Source: Meloidogyne chitwoodi
Taxonomy: Eukaryota > Nematoda > Chromadorea > Rhabditida > Meloidogynidae
NCBI GenBank assembly: GCA_015183035.1
Contig: JACZZP010000006.1
Span: 2,232,001 to 2,296,000, forward strand
Length of the DNA stretch: 64,000 bases
Direction: 5' to 3'
Shown: piece after piece, positions 1 through 11,500 of the stretch
How positions within the stretch are numbered: the first letter of the stretch is position 1
Layout of the letters: each line of letters begins with the position of its first letter
Position numbers and translations under genes: made by a program
Notes under the pieces: model-generated
What the model was told of the DNA's origin: nothing
Databases searched by the model: none
The model's input: the letters and a program-made list of their open reading frames with translations, nothing else

Positions 1-1054
1 TTAGAACAAGGATTTACTGATTATATTTTATTACCCAATGGAAGTTATATTAACCGACAGAATAATTATTTATTCTGTGGAAATGAAGCTACTACTAATT
101 CTGAAAATGGAGAAGAAGAAGAAATTAAAAGAATTAAAGTTTCAGAAATGTACGGAGCTTTATTTTACCAGAATTTCTGACTTTTTTCAGAATTTTTAAT
201 CAGAATTTCTGATTTTTTCAGAATTTTTTTAACCAAAATTTCTGATTTTTTTAGATTTTTTAAATCAGAATTTCTGATTTTTTCAGAATTTTTTTATCAG
301 AATTTCTGATTTTTTCATAATTATTTTACCAAAAATTCTGATAGAATTTTTTAATCAGAAATTCTGATTTTTTTTCATAATTTTAAAAAATTAATATTAA
401 TTCTTTTAGGATGTTTAGTGAACCCTTTTTATCAATTATTGAAGAATTAATTCAAACTATGGCTGATTTTGGATTGACTTTTGGTTTTTATTTAAATATT
501 TTAATTATTTAAATAATAATTATTTTTTTAAAAAGGTGAATTTATTTCTTTAAGATTTTTATTATTTTGGGATATTTATGAAAATTATAATGTTTCCCCA
601 ATAAATTCTAAAATTATTGAAAATGCTTCAAAAAGAGCCTTAAATGATTTACAAAGTTGGTATGAATTACATTCATTGGATATTAGAGGAGATAGAATGG
701 ATAATTTACTTTCATTTTTACCTGTTATTAAGGTTAGTTTTTTTTAATTCTGAAATTCTGAAAAAAATTCTAAAAAATCAGAAATTCTGATTTAAAAAAT
801 TCTGAAAAAATCAGAAATTCTGATAAATAAAATTCTGAAAAAATCAGAATTTCTGATTTAAAAAATTCTGAAAAAAATCAGAAATTCTGATAAATAAAAT
901 TCCGAAAAAATCAGAAATTCTGAAAATATTAAAACAAATTTTTCAGAAATTTGCAAAGGATTTGTCTACAATAACGTCATTAATTCCCGAATTTAATACA
1001 ATGTATGAATGGCAATTTATAGCTGATTTATTATGTCCTACTAATACAACTTAA
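1..1054 (+). CDS. Nuclear hormone receptor ligand-binding domain, 5' truncated by window edge
   Basis: Four exons can be joined in frame: 1-149, 410-483, 536-732 and 947-1054, with canonical gt/ag borders and a TAA stop. The product reads as the C-terminal part of a nematode supplementary nuclear receptor ligand-binding domain: an exon with MFSEPFLSIIEELIQTM, a helix with FGLTFGEFISLRFLLFW, a basic/amphipathic stretch with RALNDLQSWYELH, then LLSFLPVIKKFAKDLS and a short C-terminal end after EWQFIADLLCPT. The order of hydrophobic helices fits the LBD fold; the DNA-binding zinc fingers would lie upstream, outside the window. Such receptors are ligand-regulated nuclear transcription factors and are greatly expanded in nematodes. 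Introns 1 and 3 are filled with TCAGAAATTCTGA-type palindromes. Family assignment is by pattern only; no specific orthologue is recognised. Confidence 0.6.
177..384. repeat. Palindromic TCAGAAATTCTGA array in intron
   Basis: This intron consists almost entirely of repeated CAGAATTTCTGA-like palindromes separated by runs of T and A. The same motif fills the third intron of this gene (about 750-930), the second intergenic stretch (1690-1835) and other loci in the window. It has no coding potential. Confidence 0.85.
750..930. repeat. Palindromic TCAGAAATTCTGA array in intron
   Basis: About eight degenerate copies of TCAGAAATTCTGA alternate with AAAAAATTCTGA in the last intron of the nuclear receptor gene. 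The motif is self-complementary, so each copy could form a short hairpin or neighbouring copies could pair. Confidence 0.85.
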
Positions 1055-1400
1055 AATTATTGTCATTTATTTAAATAAAAAATAAATTAATTAATAAAAA
1101 TGTAAAGGCCCATGTCTTTGGATTTTTTAAAAATAGTTAAAAAATAAATGCTTTGATATGACATTTAAAAATAAAATAAATATTTAAATATAAGTAAAGA
1201 GCTGCCAGAGAGGTTTTTATTTAATTAGAATTTTTTTTATAAATGTTCCGAAAAATAATTGAAAAAAATCAGAAATAAAATTTAAATCTCCCCCAATTTT
1301 TTAAGAATTAAAAAAAGATCAAAAATAAATAAAAGAAAATAAAAAATAATTAATTACTAGGTGTATGGCTTTTTAGAAACGAGAGGTTTTTTTCTTTGGT

Positions 1401-2332
1401 TTAGAAGGCAACAGGAAAATTTAAAAAAAATTTAAAAATTATTTTTTCATTCAATTTCTTTAACTGAATTTGGATATTTTTTAAAATTACGACGATACTA
1501 ATTTTTAAAAAATAAAAAAATTGATAAAAATAAAATAAACCTACTAAAACTGAGCAGAGAATGGTCATTGAAAGGCACATAGTTAAAAGACACAAAGAAA
1601 TAATTAAATTACTGGCGAAAGAACGACGAGATCCATTGCAATAATCGCCTTCACACACACACATTTCCTTAAATTAATTAAATAATATTTGAAAGAATAT
1701 CAGAATTCTGAGTAAAAAAATCAGAAATTCTGGTAAAATAATTCTGAAAAAAATTAGAATTTCTGACTTAAAAAATTCTGAAAGAAAATCAGAATTCTGA
1801 GTAAAAAATTTTGAAAAAAATCAGAATTTATGATTTAAACAGTGCTAATTAAAAGTAAAAACCTCGCTTTGTCCAGGCATTTGTCCATCATTTATTTTTT
1901 TGCATTTTCCAACTTGAGGGTCGTCAGGTTCAGTAAAATTTTTACAAGAAAGTTTATCTGCACCAGCTAAAAAATAAAATATATTTTTTTATTTATAGTT
2001 CACCCAGTATTATTAAAATACTCCCCTTCACTATTAAAAAAAGAATACATTGATTATGTGTCACTCTAATACAAACTTTTCCGATACATTCAGTAGACGA
2101 TTCATCCTCTCCTTGATAACATTTATAATATTTTTGAGACACTTAAATTATTTAAAAGTTTAAAATTATTAATTAAATTAAAATAAAAAAAACCTGAAGA
2201 TCTAGAATTAATTAAATAATCACCAAAAAAATCATCATCGTCATTCTCTGCTGTTGATGAGCATAATTTTAATAATAAAATAGAAGAAAGGAAGGAAAAT
2301 ATTAAAAAATTATTTTTAATAAAATAAAACAT
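1401..2332 (-). CDS. Small Ly6/ET-module-like membrane or GPI-anchored protein
   Basis: The start ATG at 2332 follows a cag acceptor (2336-2337) by three bases, as expected for a trans-spliced nematode mRNA. The N-terminus is a signal peptide with core FLIFSFLSSILLLKLCSS followed by an acidic DDDD patch. Later exons give cysteines in the pattern CYQGEDESSTEC, GKVCIRV, SCKNFTEP, KCKKIND and CVCEGDYCNG, matching the Ly6/three-finger and nematode ET-module layout, where a C-x-C...CN box closes the domain. A hydrophobic segment (LIISLCLLTMCLSMTILC) ends the protein as a membrane anchor or GPI signal. The 3' end is uncertain: either the last exon reads through to the stop at 1401 or one more small intron is removed. 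It lies 190 bp downstream of the sorting nexin gene, same strand. A function as receptor partner or antagonist is only suggested by the fold. Confidence 0.55.
1690..1835. repeat. Palindromic TCAGAATTCTGA array
   Basis: Several copies of the TCAGAAATTCTGA family lie in the intron between the last two coding exons of the small Ly6-like gene. Confidence 0.75.
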
Positions 2333-2522
2333 TTCCTGTTAATTAAAAAAAAAATTAAAAATTATTAAAATAAATATAATTTTGTAAAAAACAAATAAAT
2401 GAATTAATAAAGAATTAAAATTTTATTTTTTATTTTAAATATTTAAATTCAATAAATTACAATAAATAAATAAATAAATTATTTTTATACACTAATTTCT
2501 TCTTTCTCTCTAATTATTATTT

Positions 2523-5500
2523 TTAAACAAATATTTTTTGTACAAAAATATCCAAAAGTACAAAAATTAATTGTCTATTTAAAATAGGCATTTGAAAAAT
2601 AAAAAATAATTGACGTAGTAAAGTTGTTTTTGTTTTTTCATTTTTTAAATTTAAATTATTTAAATTTAATTTATTAAATAACCAATTTATTAATTGAGAA
2701 CAAGGAAATAATTCTTCTTCAATTTTTTTTTCTAAACGATGAAGTAAAAGTTCTGTGCGTAAAAGACGTTCCTTAAAAAAAGAGAAATTATCTATTAAAA
2801 AATTAAAAATATTTTTTTAAATAAAAAAATGCGCGCAAGAGACAAGGTCACACACACAAATTAATTAATTTATTTTTTAATAATGGACACACTCGAAAAA
2901 AAAAAGAAAAATTTTTTTTCTTCAATACTTTTATTTGTGACCATGTTTTTCCGCAGAATTTTTACTAAAAAAAATAAATTTTTTTTAGGGTTTAGAAGAG
3001 TTAAAGATTTTTTAAAAAGAGAGAATTTTAGAATTTTATTTTAAAAAGAAAGAATTTCTTTTTTTGAATTTTTAAAAAATTCAAAAACCCTCAAAAACAC
3101 TTTCTTTAAAAAATTTCTATTTTTCTCCCAAAAAATCCTCAAAATTAATTTTATTTAAAAATATAAAAACCTGTTCAGAAGTATTATTATTATTTACTCT
3201 TTTTCTTCTATTAATTTGTTCATTTATTTTATTATTTTCCAATTGTAACAAAGAAAGAGCTTCAGCAGAGGAAGCAACAGAAGATGAAATTTGTGAAGGT
3301 GTTGGACATTGACTTTTTAATTATTTTAAAAATTAATTAATAATAAAAGAAATAAAAATAAAAACCTTGAAGTATTCCAAGAAAGGACAGTTTCATGTAA
3401 TGATTTAACTTAAAAATAAAATAAAATTTGAAAAAATTCTTAAACAATTTAATAAAAATTTCAAAAAATGCCCCAAAATATACCACAAAAAAAACAATTA
3501 TTTTTTTTAATTTAAAAAAAAATAAACCTAAATTAGTTGCAGTTTCTGCATTTAATAATTTATCTTGCAAAACATTTTCAATTTTTTTACTAAAAATTGT
3601 TGAAAATAAATATCCAATAATTGAACCAAGAGAACATAGGAAAGATTCTAGCCAAATTGGTAAACGAATAAATTCCAATTTTGTAAATAAAAAAAGTAAA
3701 AGTTGATAAAAATTGCTAAAAGAAATAAATTAAGTTAAAAAATAATTAAATTATTTATTTTTTTTAAACTATTAATTATTTACAAAATATATAAACTGAA
3801 AAAAAAATAAAAATAAAATGGGAAGACACAAAAAAAATTAAATAAAAAAAAAATTGCGGACAAAAGTTGCGGACTCTTTCCCCATTAAAACAAATATACT
3901 TCTAACCACTCTATTTTTTTTTAAAAAACAAACCTTTTGATATTATATTCATTTTTCCATAAAATAAAGTCATCACATTCCATTAATTTTTGTTTTTTAT
4001 CATCATTTTTATTAATTATCGATGATGATGAATTTTTTGCAAAACATCCAAATTGTTGTCGTTTTTTGTTTATTTTTGACCTAAAGAAAAAAATAATAAA
4101 TTTTCTTTTTCTTCTAAAATTAATTAAAAAAAACCATTTTTCTTCTTCTTGTCCATTAAATTCTTCTTCTTCTTCAATAATTAATTTTTTAATTAAATTA
4201 AAAGAAGATTTAGATTCTAAAGATGGAGAAGAATTTGAAGAAAAATAATAATTATTATTTTGTTGTTTTGAACGTGAATAATTATTTAAATTAAAATTAT
4301 TTAAATTATTTTTACTTGTTAAATTATTAGATGGTGCTAATATATTTGCTAATAAATTTAAAATAAAAGGTTTTAAATTTTGTCCTTTTTCTTTTCCAGC
4401 TTTTCTCATAGCAACACGTATTGGATTTAAATCAGTCAAAATATTATATGAATTATTATTATTTGATGTTTCAGTCATTATTATAGGAGAAAAGAATCCG
4501 CTTGTATCCTCTTCAGATGTGAGGAAAAGGTAAAGAAGATCAGAACGTTTAAGTAATGGCTAAAATTAAAAAAAATAAATTTTATTTTTAAATTAATAAA
4601 TTAAGTAAAAAATTAAAAAAATAAACCTGTTGAATTAATTGCTGTAAAAAACGTTCAAAATAAATTAAATGAGAATCCATTAATGTTCTATTATTTCTTC
4701 CAATTCTTAATAATTGTAAAATTGTTTTTCTGTCTGGCAATGCTGATATTCTAAAATTATTATTTCCATAAAAATCACGTATTTTATCTTCTAAAGAATA
4801 AAATTCTGAATATTTATGTCCAATTGTCCATTTTTTTATTAGAATTAATTTTTCAATAAATTCATTTTCTTCTTCATAATTTTCTTCTAAATTATTATTA
4901 TTAAATATTTGTTCATCAGATAAATCATTTCTTTCAACTAATATATTGAAGACAAAATAGGGAGTAACTTTAAAAAAATTAAAATATTAAATAGAATAAG
5001 AATTTCTGATTTTTAAAAATAAAATTCTGATTTATAAAAACAAAATTCTGATTTAAAAAAATAAAATTCTGATTTTTAAAACTAAAATTCTGATTTATAA
5101 AAACAAAATTCTGATTTAAAAAAATAAAATTCTGATTTTTAAAACAAAATTCTGATTTTTTATTCCTAACAAAATCAGAATATAGAAGCAAAGTTATATA
5201 ATTTATACCAATTCCATCACTGCTTCCCCTACCTCCCCCTCTTTGTTCAATTCCACTAATTTTAACAGTCCATTTATTTAAATTTCTTCCCATATCACAC
5301 AATGCAATTTCAGCATCTTCACATTCTGACAAATTATTATTATTATTATTAATTAATATTTCATTGTTATAAAATCCTTCCAAATCAGAAGTTGAATATG
5401 ATGAAGGATAAAATGATGAATTATTTTGTTGTATTGTTGATGATACTTCTCTTGAAGGAGCAATAAAATTGAACAATTTCTTTCTTAAAAAATAAAAAAA

Positions 5501-8418
5501 ATATTAAAAACTTTATCTTTTAATCCTATTCTTTCCTCTTTTACCTATAAAATGGTCAAAGGACATATGGTCACAAACAGTAATAAATACGGATTAAATT
5601 GTAATTAAAATGTGTTTTGTCTTGCAAAAAATTGAAGGTCTAACCGTTAGGTCCCTTTACCCTTTTATATAGGTGAAAAAGAAGAAAGGATAAGGACAAG
5701 TAAAATGCCATAAATTAAAAAAAAGAAAACCTGAATTGTGAAAGAGAAAAGGATCCATCCAAAACCTTTGGAAGTATTTTTTCATCCGAAGATTCTTCTA
5801 TTCCTCTTATTAATTCATCAACATCGGGAGGTGCACCACAAAGAAATCCTAAATAATTTTCTGATTGATAAAAAGGAATGACGTAATTGTATTGAAGAAA
5901 TTGATAAACCTAAAAGAAAAAATTTAAAAATAAAATTAAAAAAAAGAAAACCTCTTGATAAACTCCTTCAATTAAACTTTCCAATGTTTTTACATCATTT
6001 TCAGAAGATTTGTTGTTTTGAGATTCATCAAAATAATCTTCAAATTTTTCAATCAAATTTTTATTAAAAATTAAATGATAATTCTTGTCAGAGTAGATAA
6101 AATCTAAAAAAAGTTGTTTTGTTTCCAATTTAATTTGCTCAAATTCTTGTTGTTGAATTTGATTATTTTCATCAAGATTAATCTAAAAAATAAAAGTCAA
6201 AATCTTCACATACCAAATTGGTCAAGGGACATAATGGTCAAAAGGGGAAAAATGGTTACACTCATCAATTCGTATAAAATTAATAAAACCGTGTCCAGAC
6301 ATTTCGTCAACAGAAATTTACGACATTTTTCCCAACGGCAAAAAATCGTGAGCTCGGGAAACGAAATGTAGTTTTTTTGCCGTAGAGGAGAAATGTCGTG
6401 CAATTTTGTTCTATAGATCCCCCTTTTTTAAACAAAATAAATGATAACTGTCTGATTTTCTGACCATTATGTCCCTTTGACCATATGTATAGGTGAAGAA
6501 AAAAGAGACAAGAAGTACCCTTTATTTTATTAAAAATAAAAAAACCTTTTGTATTCTCAAATGTATATCTTTTGTTTGAAGAAAGCAATCAAGATATTTA
6601 ACTGGACCATTAAAATCCCGAATGTAAATTTCAAATAATTTGACCAAATATGGATCGCGTACCAAATCGGAAAGTTTGAGACAAAGTAAAGAATCAGGGG
6701 ATTGATTGCAATTTTGTTCACAGAATTTGTTCAAAAAGTTCTGTAAAAAAGAAGAGGAAGATGTTAAACAAAATTTTAAAAAATATCAAAAAGGTAAGTT
6801 TCAAAATGTCAAAAAAAAAATTTAAAAAAAGTTATACCGTTGATTGTGATGGTGAATCGCTTTGAACATTTTCTTCATTTACAGAATCAAAAGACGAAAC
6901 AGGCTGGTTAAGAAGTGAAAGAGCAAAATAATTTAAAGAATCCGGATCAGAACAAAAATCAATTGTTGGAATGAGAACAGTTGAAAGTAATAATTCTCTC
7001 AAAAAATGTCGAGAACTATGACAGGACCACTTTGAAAAATAATTTAAAATAAAAATTTAAAATAATTAAAAAAACCTTGGTAGAAAAAGGAATAGCCCCC
7101 TCTCGATTTAACATTTTTTGATGTTCTTCATCTACAAAGCAACCCCCAATACGAATATCATCAACAAATTTGCAAATTAAAGTATCAGATAAAGATCTTA
7201 GATAATCTAGTTGATTATCTTGTGATAATGTTGCAAAATGTAAATCATTTGATGGCCAAAGTTCCAAAACTTTTTGTTCCATTAAAGGGACAGACTATTA
7301 AAAAAATTAAAATAAATAAGAAAAATTTCATTTGAACACTCCATCCTTTCCTTCATCTATAAAAAGGTCAAGGGACATAATGGTCAGACCTTCAATTTTT
7401 TACAAGGCTACCTAAACCCGTTTTTTAATTTTTGACATCATTTCAATTAAATTTTTATTGTTCTACTGTCTGACCATTATGTCCCTTGACCCTTTTATAG
7501 GTGAAGAAGGAAAGGAAAGAGTTAATAAAAAATAAAAAAAACCTGAATTTCAAAAGAAAAACGTTCAGGAGATTTTCTAATCAGACTAATAACTCTTTCA
7601 ATATGAGCAATAACAATAGGAATTATATCATCAATAAAAATTTGTAGAACATTTGCCTCTAAAAACGTCTTTAAAATTTTGGCAGAAGAATGCTTTATAA
7701 GTTGGCGTATTTCAAATGTGAAAGAATCATCTTCACTTATTTTCTCTGTGTACCTTTTTAATTTAATAAATTAAATTAAAAAATTAATTAAAATAAATAT
7801 ACCAATTATTTACATAATTTACAATTAATGTTTTAAAAAATTCATCCAATTCATGATTAAAATTTTCATCAAGTTTTAGTTGATCCCAAGGTTGAATATT
7901 TGTTGTTGCTTCATCAAACAGTTCCTTTTCTTCACTTTTTGTTTTTTTAACATTTGTCAAATGTTTATCATTCTCAGGCTAAAAATATTAAAGAAAAAGA
8001 ATGTTTTGGAAAAATATTCGCGAAACACAAAATCTCATAATTTTCGTAAATTCCGTCGAAGGAATCTCAAAACATTATTTTCTCAAAAATATTAAAATAA
8101 ACCTCAATTTGTTCTTTCTTTTGAATACTTTCAAAGCCTGAAAATTCTTCGTTTTTAGTATTATTATAAATAATATTCGCAAAAACACGTTGAAGCCATA
8201 AACAATACTGAGGGTTTTCAAGTAGAACGTGACAAATTAAAAATCCAAAAGAAAATGCAATAAAAGACACAAAAAGTAGCGTTAAACTTAAAAACAATTT
8301 TTTTTTAAATATTTTAAATTTAAAACCTTATTTCAAATAACCATAAAAATACTATTGAAAATGACGCTAAAACCGCTGCTGGAAAACAAACGTTGTTGTA
8401 ATTTACTAAAAAATCCAT
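2523..8418 (-). CDS. Sorting nexin with PXA, RGS-like, PX and nexin-C regions (SNX13/14 group)
   Basis: The ATG at 8418 directly follows a ttttag acceptor. Exons give two N-terminal hydrophobic segments (FPAAVLASFSIVFLWLFE and LTLLFVSFIAFSFGFLI), then a PXA-type region around LDEFFKTLIVNYV and FSTKWSCHSSRHFLRELLL, and an RGS-like region (LRIQK...LFLDFIYSDKNYHLIF). A PX domain follows with KKWTIGHKYSEFYSLEDKIR and LMDSHLIYFERFLQQLI, then a C-terminal nexin-C-like part (RLPIWLESFLCSLGSIIGYL) ending FVQKIFV. This order is characteristic of the RGS-PX sorting nexins SNX13, SNX14, SNX19 and SNX25. Proteins of this group sit in the ER or endosomal membrane and bridge organelles or lipid droplets through the PX lipid-binding and PXA/nexin-C lipid-transfer regions. 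Which paralogue this is cannot be settled by eye; two TM segments plus RGS suggest SNX13/14. The introns hold three related MITEs. The upstream NOA1 gene ends 119 bp before this start. Confidence 0.8.
4990..5165. repeat. Tandem ATTCTGATTTNTAAAAACAAA array
   Basis: About nine head-to-tail copies of a 20-22 bp unit around AAAATTCTGATTTTTAAAA lie in an intron of the sorting nexin gene. The unit is a one-sided variant of the TCAGAAATTCTGA family. Its open frame is an artefact of the repeat. Confidence 0.8.
5531..5690. mobile_element. MITE copy 1 (CACCTATAAAAGGGTCAA family)
   Basis: An insertion-like segment in a sorting nexin intron bounded by inverted repeats: left ctttcctctttTACCTATAAAATGGTCAAAGGACA and the reverse complement of that theme at 5650-5690. 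The arms are imperfect, suggesting an older copy. Two further copies lie at 6203-6500 and 7345-7520 in other introns of the same gene. Confidence 0.65.
6203..6500. mobile_element. MITE copy 2, with nested inner hairpin
   Basis: The outer arms read TCTTCACATACC...GGTCAAGGGACATAATGGTCA on the left and TGACCATTATGTCCCTTTGACC...TAGGTGAAGA on the right. Inside, a second inverted repeat pairs ACGACATTTTTCCCAACGGC (from about 6320) with GCCGTAGAGGAGAAATGTCGT (ending about 6399). It lies wholly within a sorting nexin intron and has no coding content. Confidence 0.7.
7345..7520. mobile_element. MITE copy 3 (best conserved short copy)
   Basis: The left arm CTATAAAAAGGTCAAGGGAC then ATAATGGTCAGAC is mirrored by GTCTGACCATTATGTCCC then TTGACCCTTTTATAG on the right, with about 70 bp between. 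Flanks also mirror each other (ctttccttc / gaaggaaag). It lies in an intron of the sorting nexin gene. Confidence 0.75.
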
Positions 8419-8537
8419 CTAAAAAAATAAAATAGATTAAAAAAAAAAATTTAAATAAATAAATAATTTGAACAAAAAAAACATTTTCAAAAATGAAATA
8501 TCAAAAATTAAAAAATTTATTTAAAAAAATCACAATT

Positions 8538-11500
8538 TTAATAAACTATATCAAAATTAACAAAACGATAAGGTTGATCAAGTGAAGGATCAATTTCATA
8601 ATTTTTTCCAACAATTTTTCCAGGACGAACAGTTCTTTGTGTATGAGAAAAAGTTTCAACATCAGCTAATTTTCTAGTTTGAAAACCTGAAGTTCCAAAA
8701 ATTCTTTTTCCGCGATAGGCAGCGGCATAAGGTAAAATTGGTGGCTGTCGAATTACTAAACCACGACCGGAAGGCGTCCAAGCACGAATCTTAAATTATA
8801 AGAGAAAAATAAAATGTTTGTCCATCAAGCAGGTTCGAACTCGCAACCTACTAAATATTGTCTATTCAAAATCAGGAACACTACCACTTAGCTACTGGGC
8901 TTCTAGCCAACATTTATCTCTTTTATGATATTTAATTTCCTTACCCAAAGTATGGATCTCCCCGTCTCAAAATATTCTCTATCCCCAATTTAAAAAATAA
9001 ATTAATAAAAAATAATATACATTGATTAAACTAATTTTTGTTGTCATTAGAACCCATCCAAGAGAAGATAAAACAACATCTGCAATTCCACGTTCTTCTT
9101 CCCCTTTTTTCAAATTTTTTGGTTCATTTTCAATTGTAAAATCTTTATATTCCAACTTAAAAAAATGAATTTAAAAAAAATATATATAAAATAAAAAAAA
9201 CCTTTGGGAATTTATTTAACCTCTCAGAGTTTCCAATAGGTGCACCAAGTGATGGATTTCCTCTGTTTTTTTGCAGAAAACGATCAACAAATTTAGTTTT
9301 TATTACATTAATCTTTAAATTTGCACTAGCAAAAACAGTCAACTTTAAAAAATAAATTAAATTTGAATTAAAAAACGAACAAAAATAGGCCAATTTTTAA
9401 CAGCAGAAGACTCAACATCTAATAAATCAATCCTTCCAATACCTCCACCCAAAAGTAAACTTTCATTTGGATAAACAATAAATACACGTGGTAGAATAAT
9501 TGAACGAGGAATTATATTTATTAATTCTTTAAGAGTGAATAAGTCTAATATCTTTTTTTTTAATTTAAAAAAATTTTAAAAAATTAAAAAAAACCTGTTG
9601 TTTATTAACAGTCCCAGGCGTATCAAAACACCAAAATCCTCTTTTAAAAACATTATCATTTAAAGTCATATTTGGTTTTCTATCACTTTCTTTTATCAAA
9701 TTCTCTACAGATGTTGAATCCAATTCACTATTAAATTGTTTTATAATTTTAAAAGTAGAAATTGGTTGTAAATTGTCTTCTTTTTCCTTGAAAAAATAAT
9801 TAAAAATTTAAAAAATAAAAAACCTTAAATGTATTTTCAACAATTCCTTGTAAAACAGCATATTTGGGATCTGACGTTTTTTCATAAAATGCTTTACGGA
9901 GAAATTCTTCCTTAATGAAAATAGTTGAGAAAATGTCATAAAAAACAAAACAAACCTTACTTCTCCAAGCAGCAAAATCTATTAATCTTTTTCTTCTCAT
10001 TTCTATTCTTTGAGGTGTTGGATTCATTAAAGGGAATTTAAGGAGTGAAAGGGTTGTTCCAGGCCATATTGAGGTTGTTCTAAAAATTTTAGTTTAATTT
10101 TTAATTTAAATTTAATTTTTTAAAATAATGTTTTTTTCTAAAAAATTTAAAAAAAAACCCTTCTTACACTCTTTCAACCAAATCCATAGCACGCACTTTA
10201 CACAAATCAGATTGAATTAAAGTATTAAAAAGAGTTCTAAAATTTTAAAATATTATATATTAAATTAAAAAAATTCCAACGATTTTCCAGCATTTGTAGA
10301 TCCAATAACATAAATATCTCCTCTTAATACACCTCTAGCTCCTACCCAATTTTGATAAATATTCTTTAAAAATTAATTATAAAAAAAAAATATTTAAATT
10401 AAAACTGTGATCATTTCTTCTATTCCAAATCCAGTTTTTGCACTAATTAACATATACTTCAAAATGTTAAAATTTTGAGCTATTCCAGCTTCTTCAATTG
10501 CATTTTTTAGACTTTTTTGATAATGACGTAAATATCCTGGTTTTGTATCAGGAGGTAATAAATCAACTTTATTACCTTAAAAAAATTAAATTAATTTTTT
10601 AATTATATTAAAACGACTAATTGCTCAATTTAGAGGAAGCTAGAGGTGGTAAGAGAGGAAAGGATAACAAACGGAATCGAACCTACACCGTCTGTTTTAT
10701 AAGACAGACGCGTTAACCATTACACCACAATGTCCTACACATCAATATCAATTAAATGTAAATAAAGCTCAAAGGAAGAATATTAGTTTACATAAATAAT
10801 TATTTTTTTATTTTTTTAGAAGAATTTTCTTTAAAAAAAATTAATCAAAAATCCTCCCAAAAATCAAATTAAGAAAAAAAATTATTTAAGTTATACCTAC
10901 AACAATTAAAGGCTTTTTAGGCCCTATAATCCTAGGCAATTCAGCAAGTATTGAAGCATGTAGATCAGTCAAATCAACAATTAAAAGAATTAAAACCTCT
11001 TGAAATAGTTTCAAATGGCTCATCATTTTATTATAATCAAGTTGACAAACATTTACATTTAACTAAAAAAATTTAAAATAAAAAAAATAAAAATTATTCT
11101 TACAAGAAAATTATATTCTTTAAGAAGAAAACAGCGTCTACAAATGTAGCCTGTTTTTTGATTAAATGGAATCTTTTTGGAATTTTTTTCAATTTCATTA
11201 AATAATTCTAACGGTACAAAGCTAAAGGAAAAAAATTATTATTTTTTTAAATTTAATTTTTGGGCACTAATGAAGAAATTTAAAATGTCCGCAAAAATTA
11301 AAAATTCCGCAAAAAATAAAAAAATGTCCGCAAAAATGCCTCATACCATCTTCATCAATGTTTACCCAATTTTATAAAAAATAATAAAATTAAAAAAATA
11401 CCCAGGAAGAGAAGAATTATGACAATGAAATTGTGCTCCACAACCTTCACATTTTGAGTCAAGTATTTTTATATTTTTAAGTTTTTCTTCTTTAATATCA

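Noticed and set aside
6206..6588. Open frames across MITE copy 2 on both strands
   Set aside because: They follow the inverted repeats of the MITE and show no similarity to proteins I know.
11177..11377. Plus-strand open frame with repeated [12 protein letters not shown] units
   Set aside because: It is antisense to the NOA1 gene and made by the TCCGCAAAAA intron repeat.
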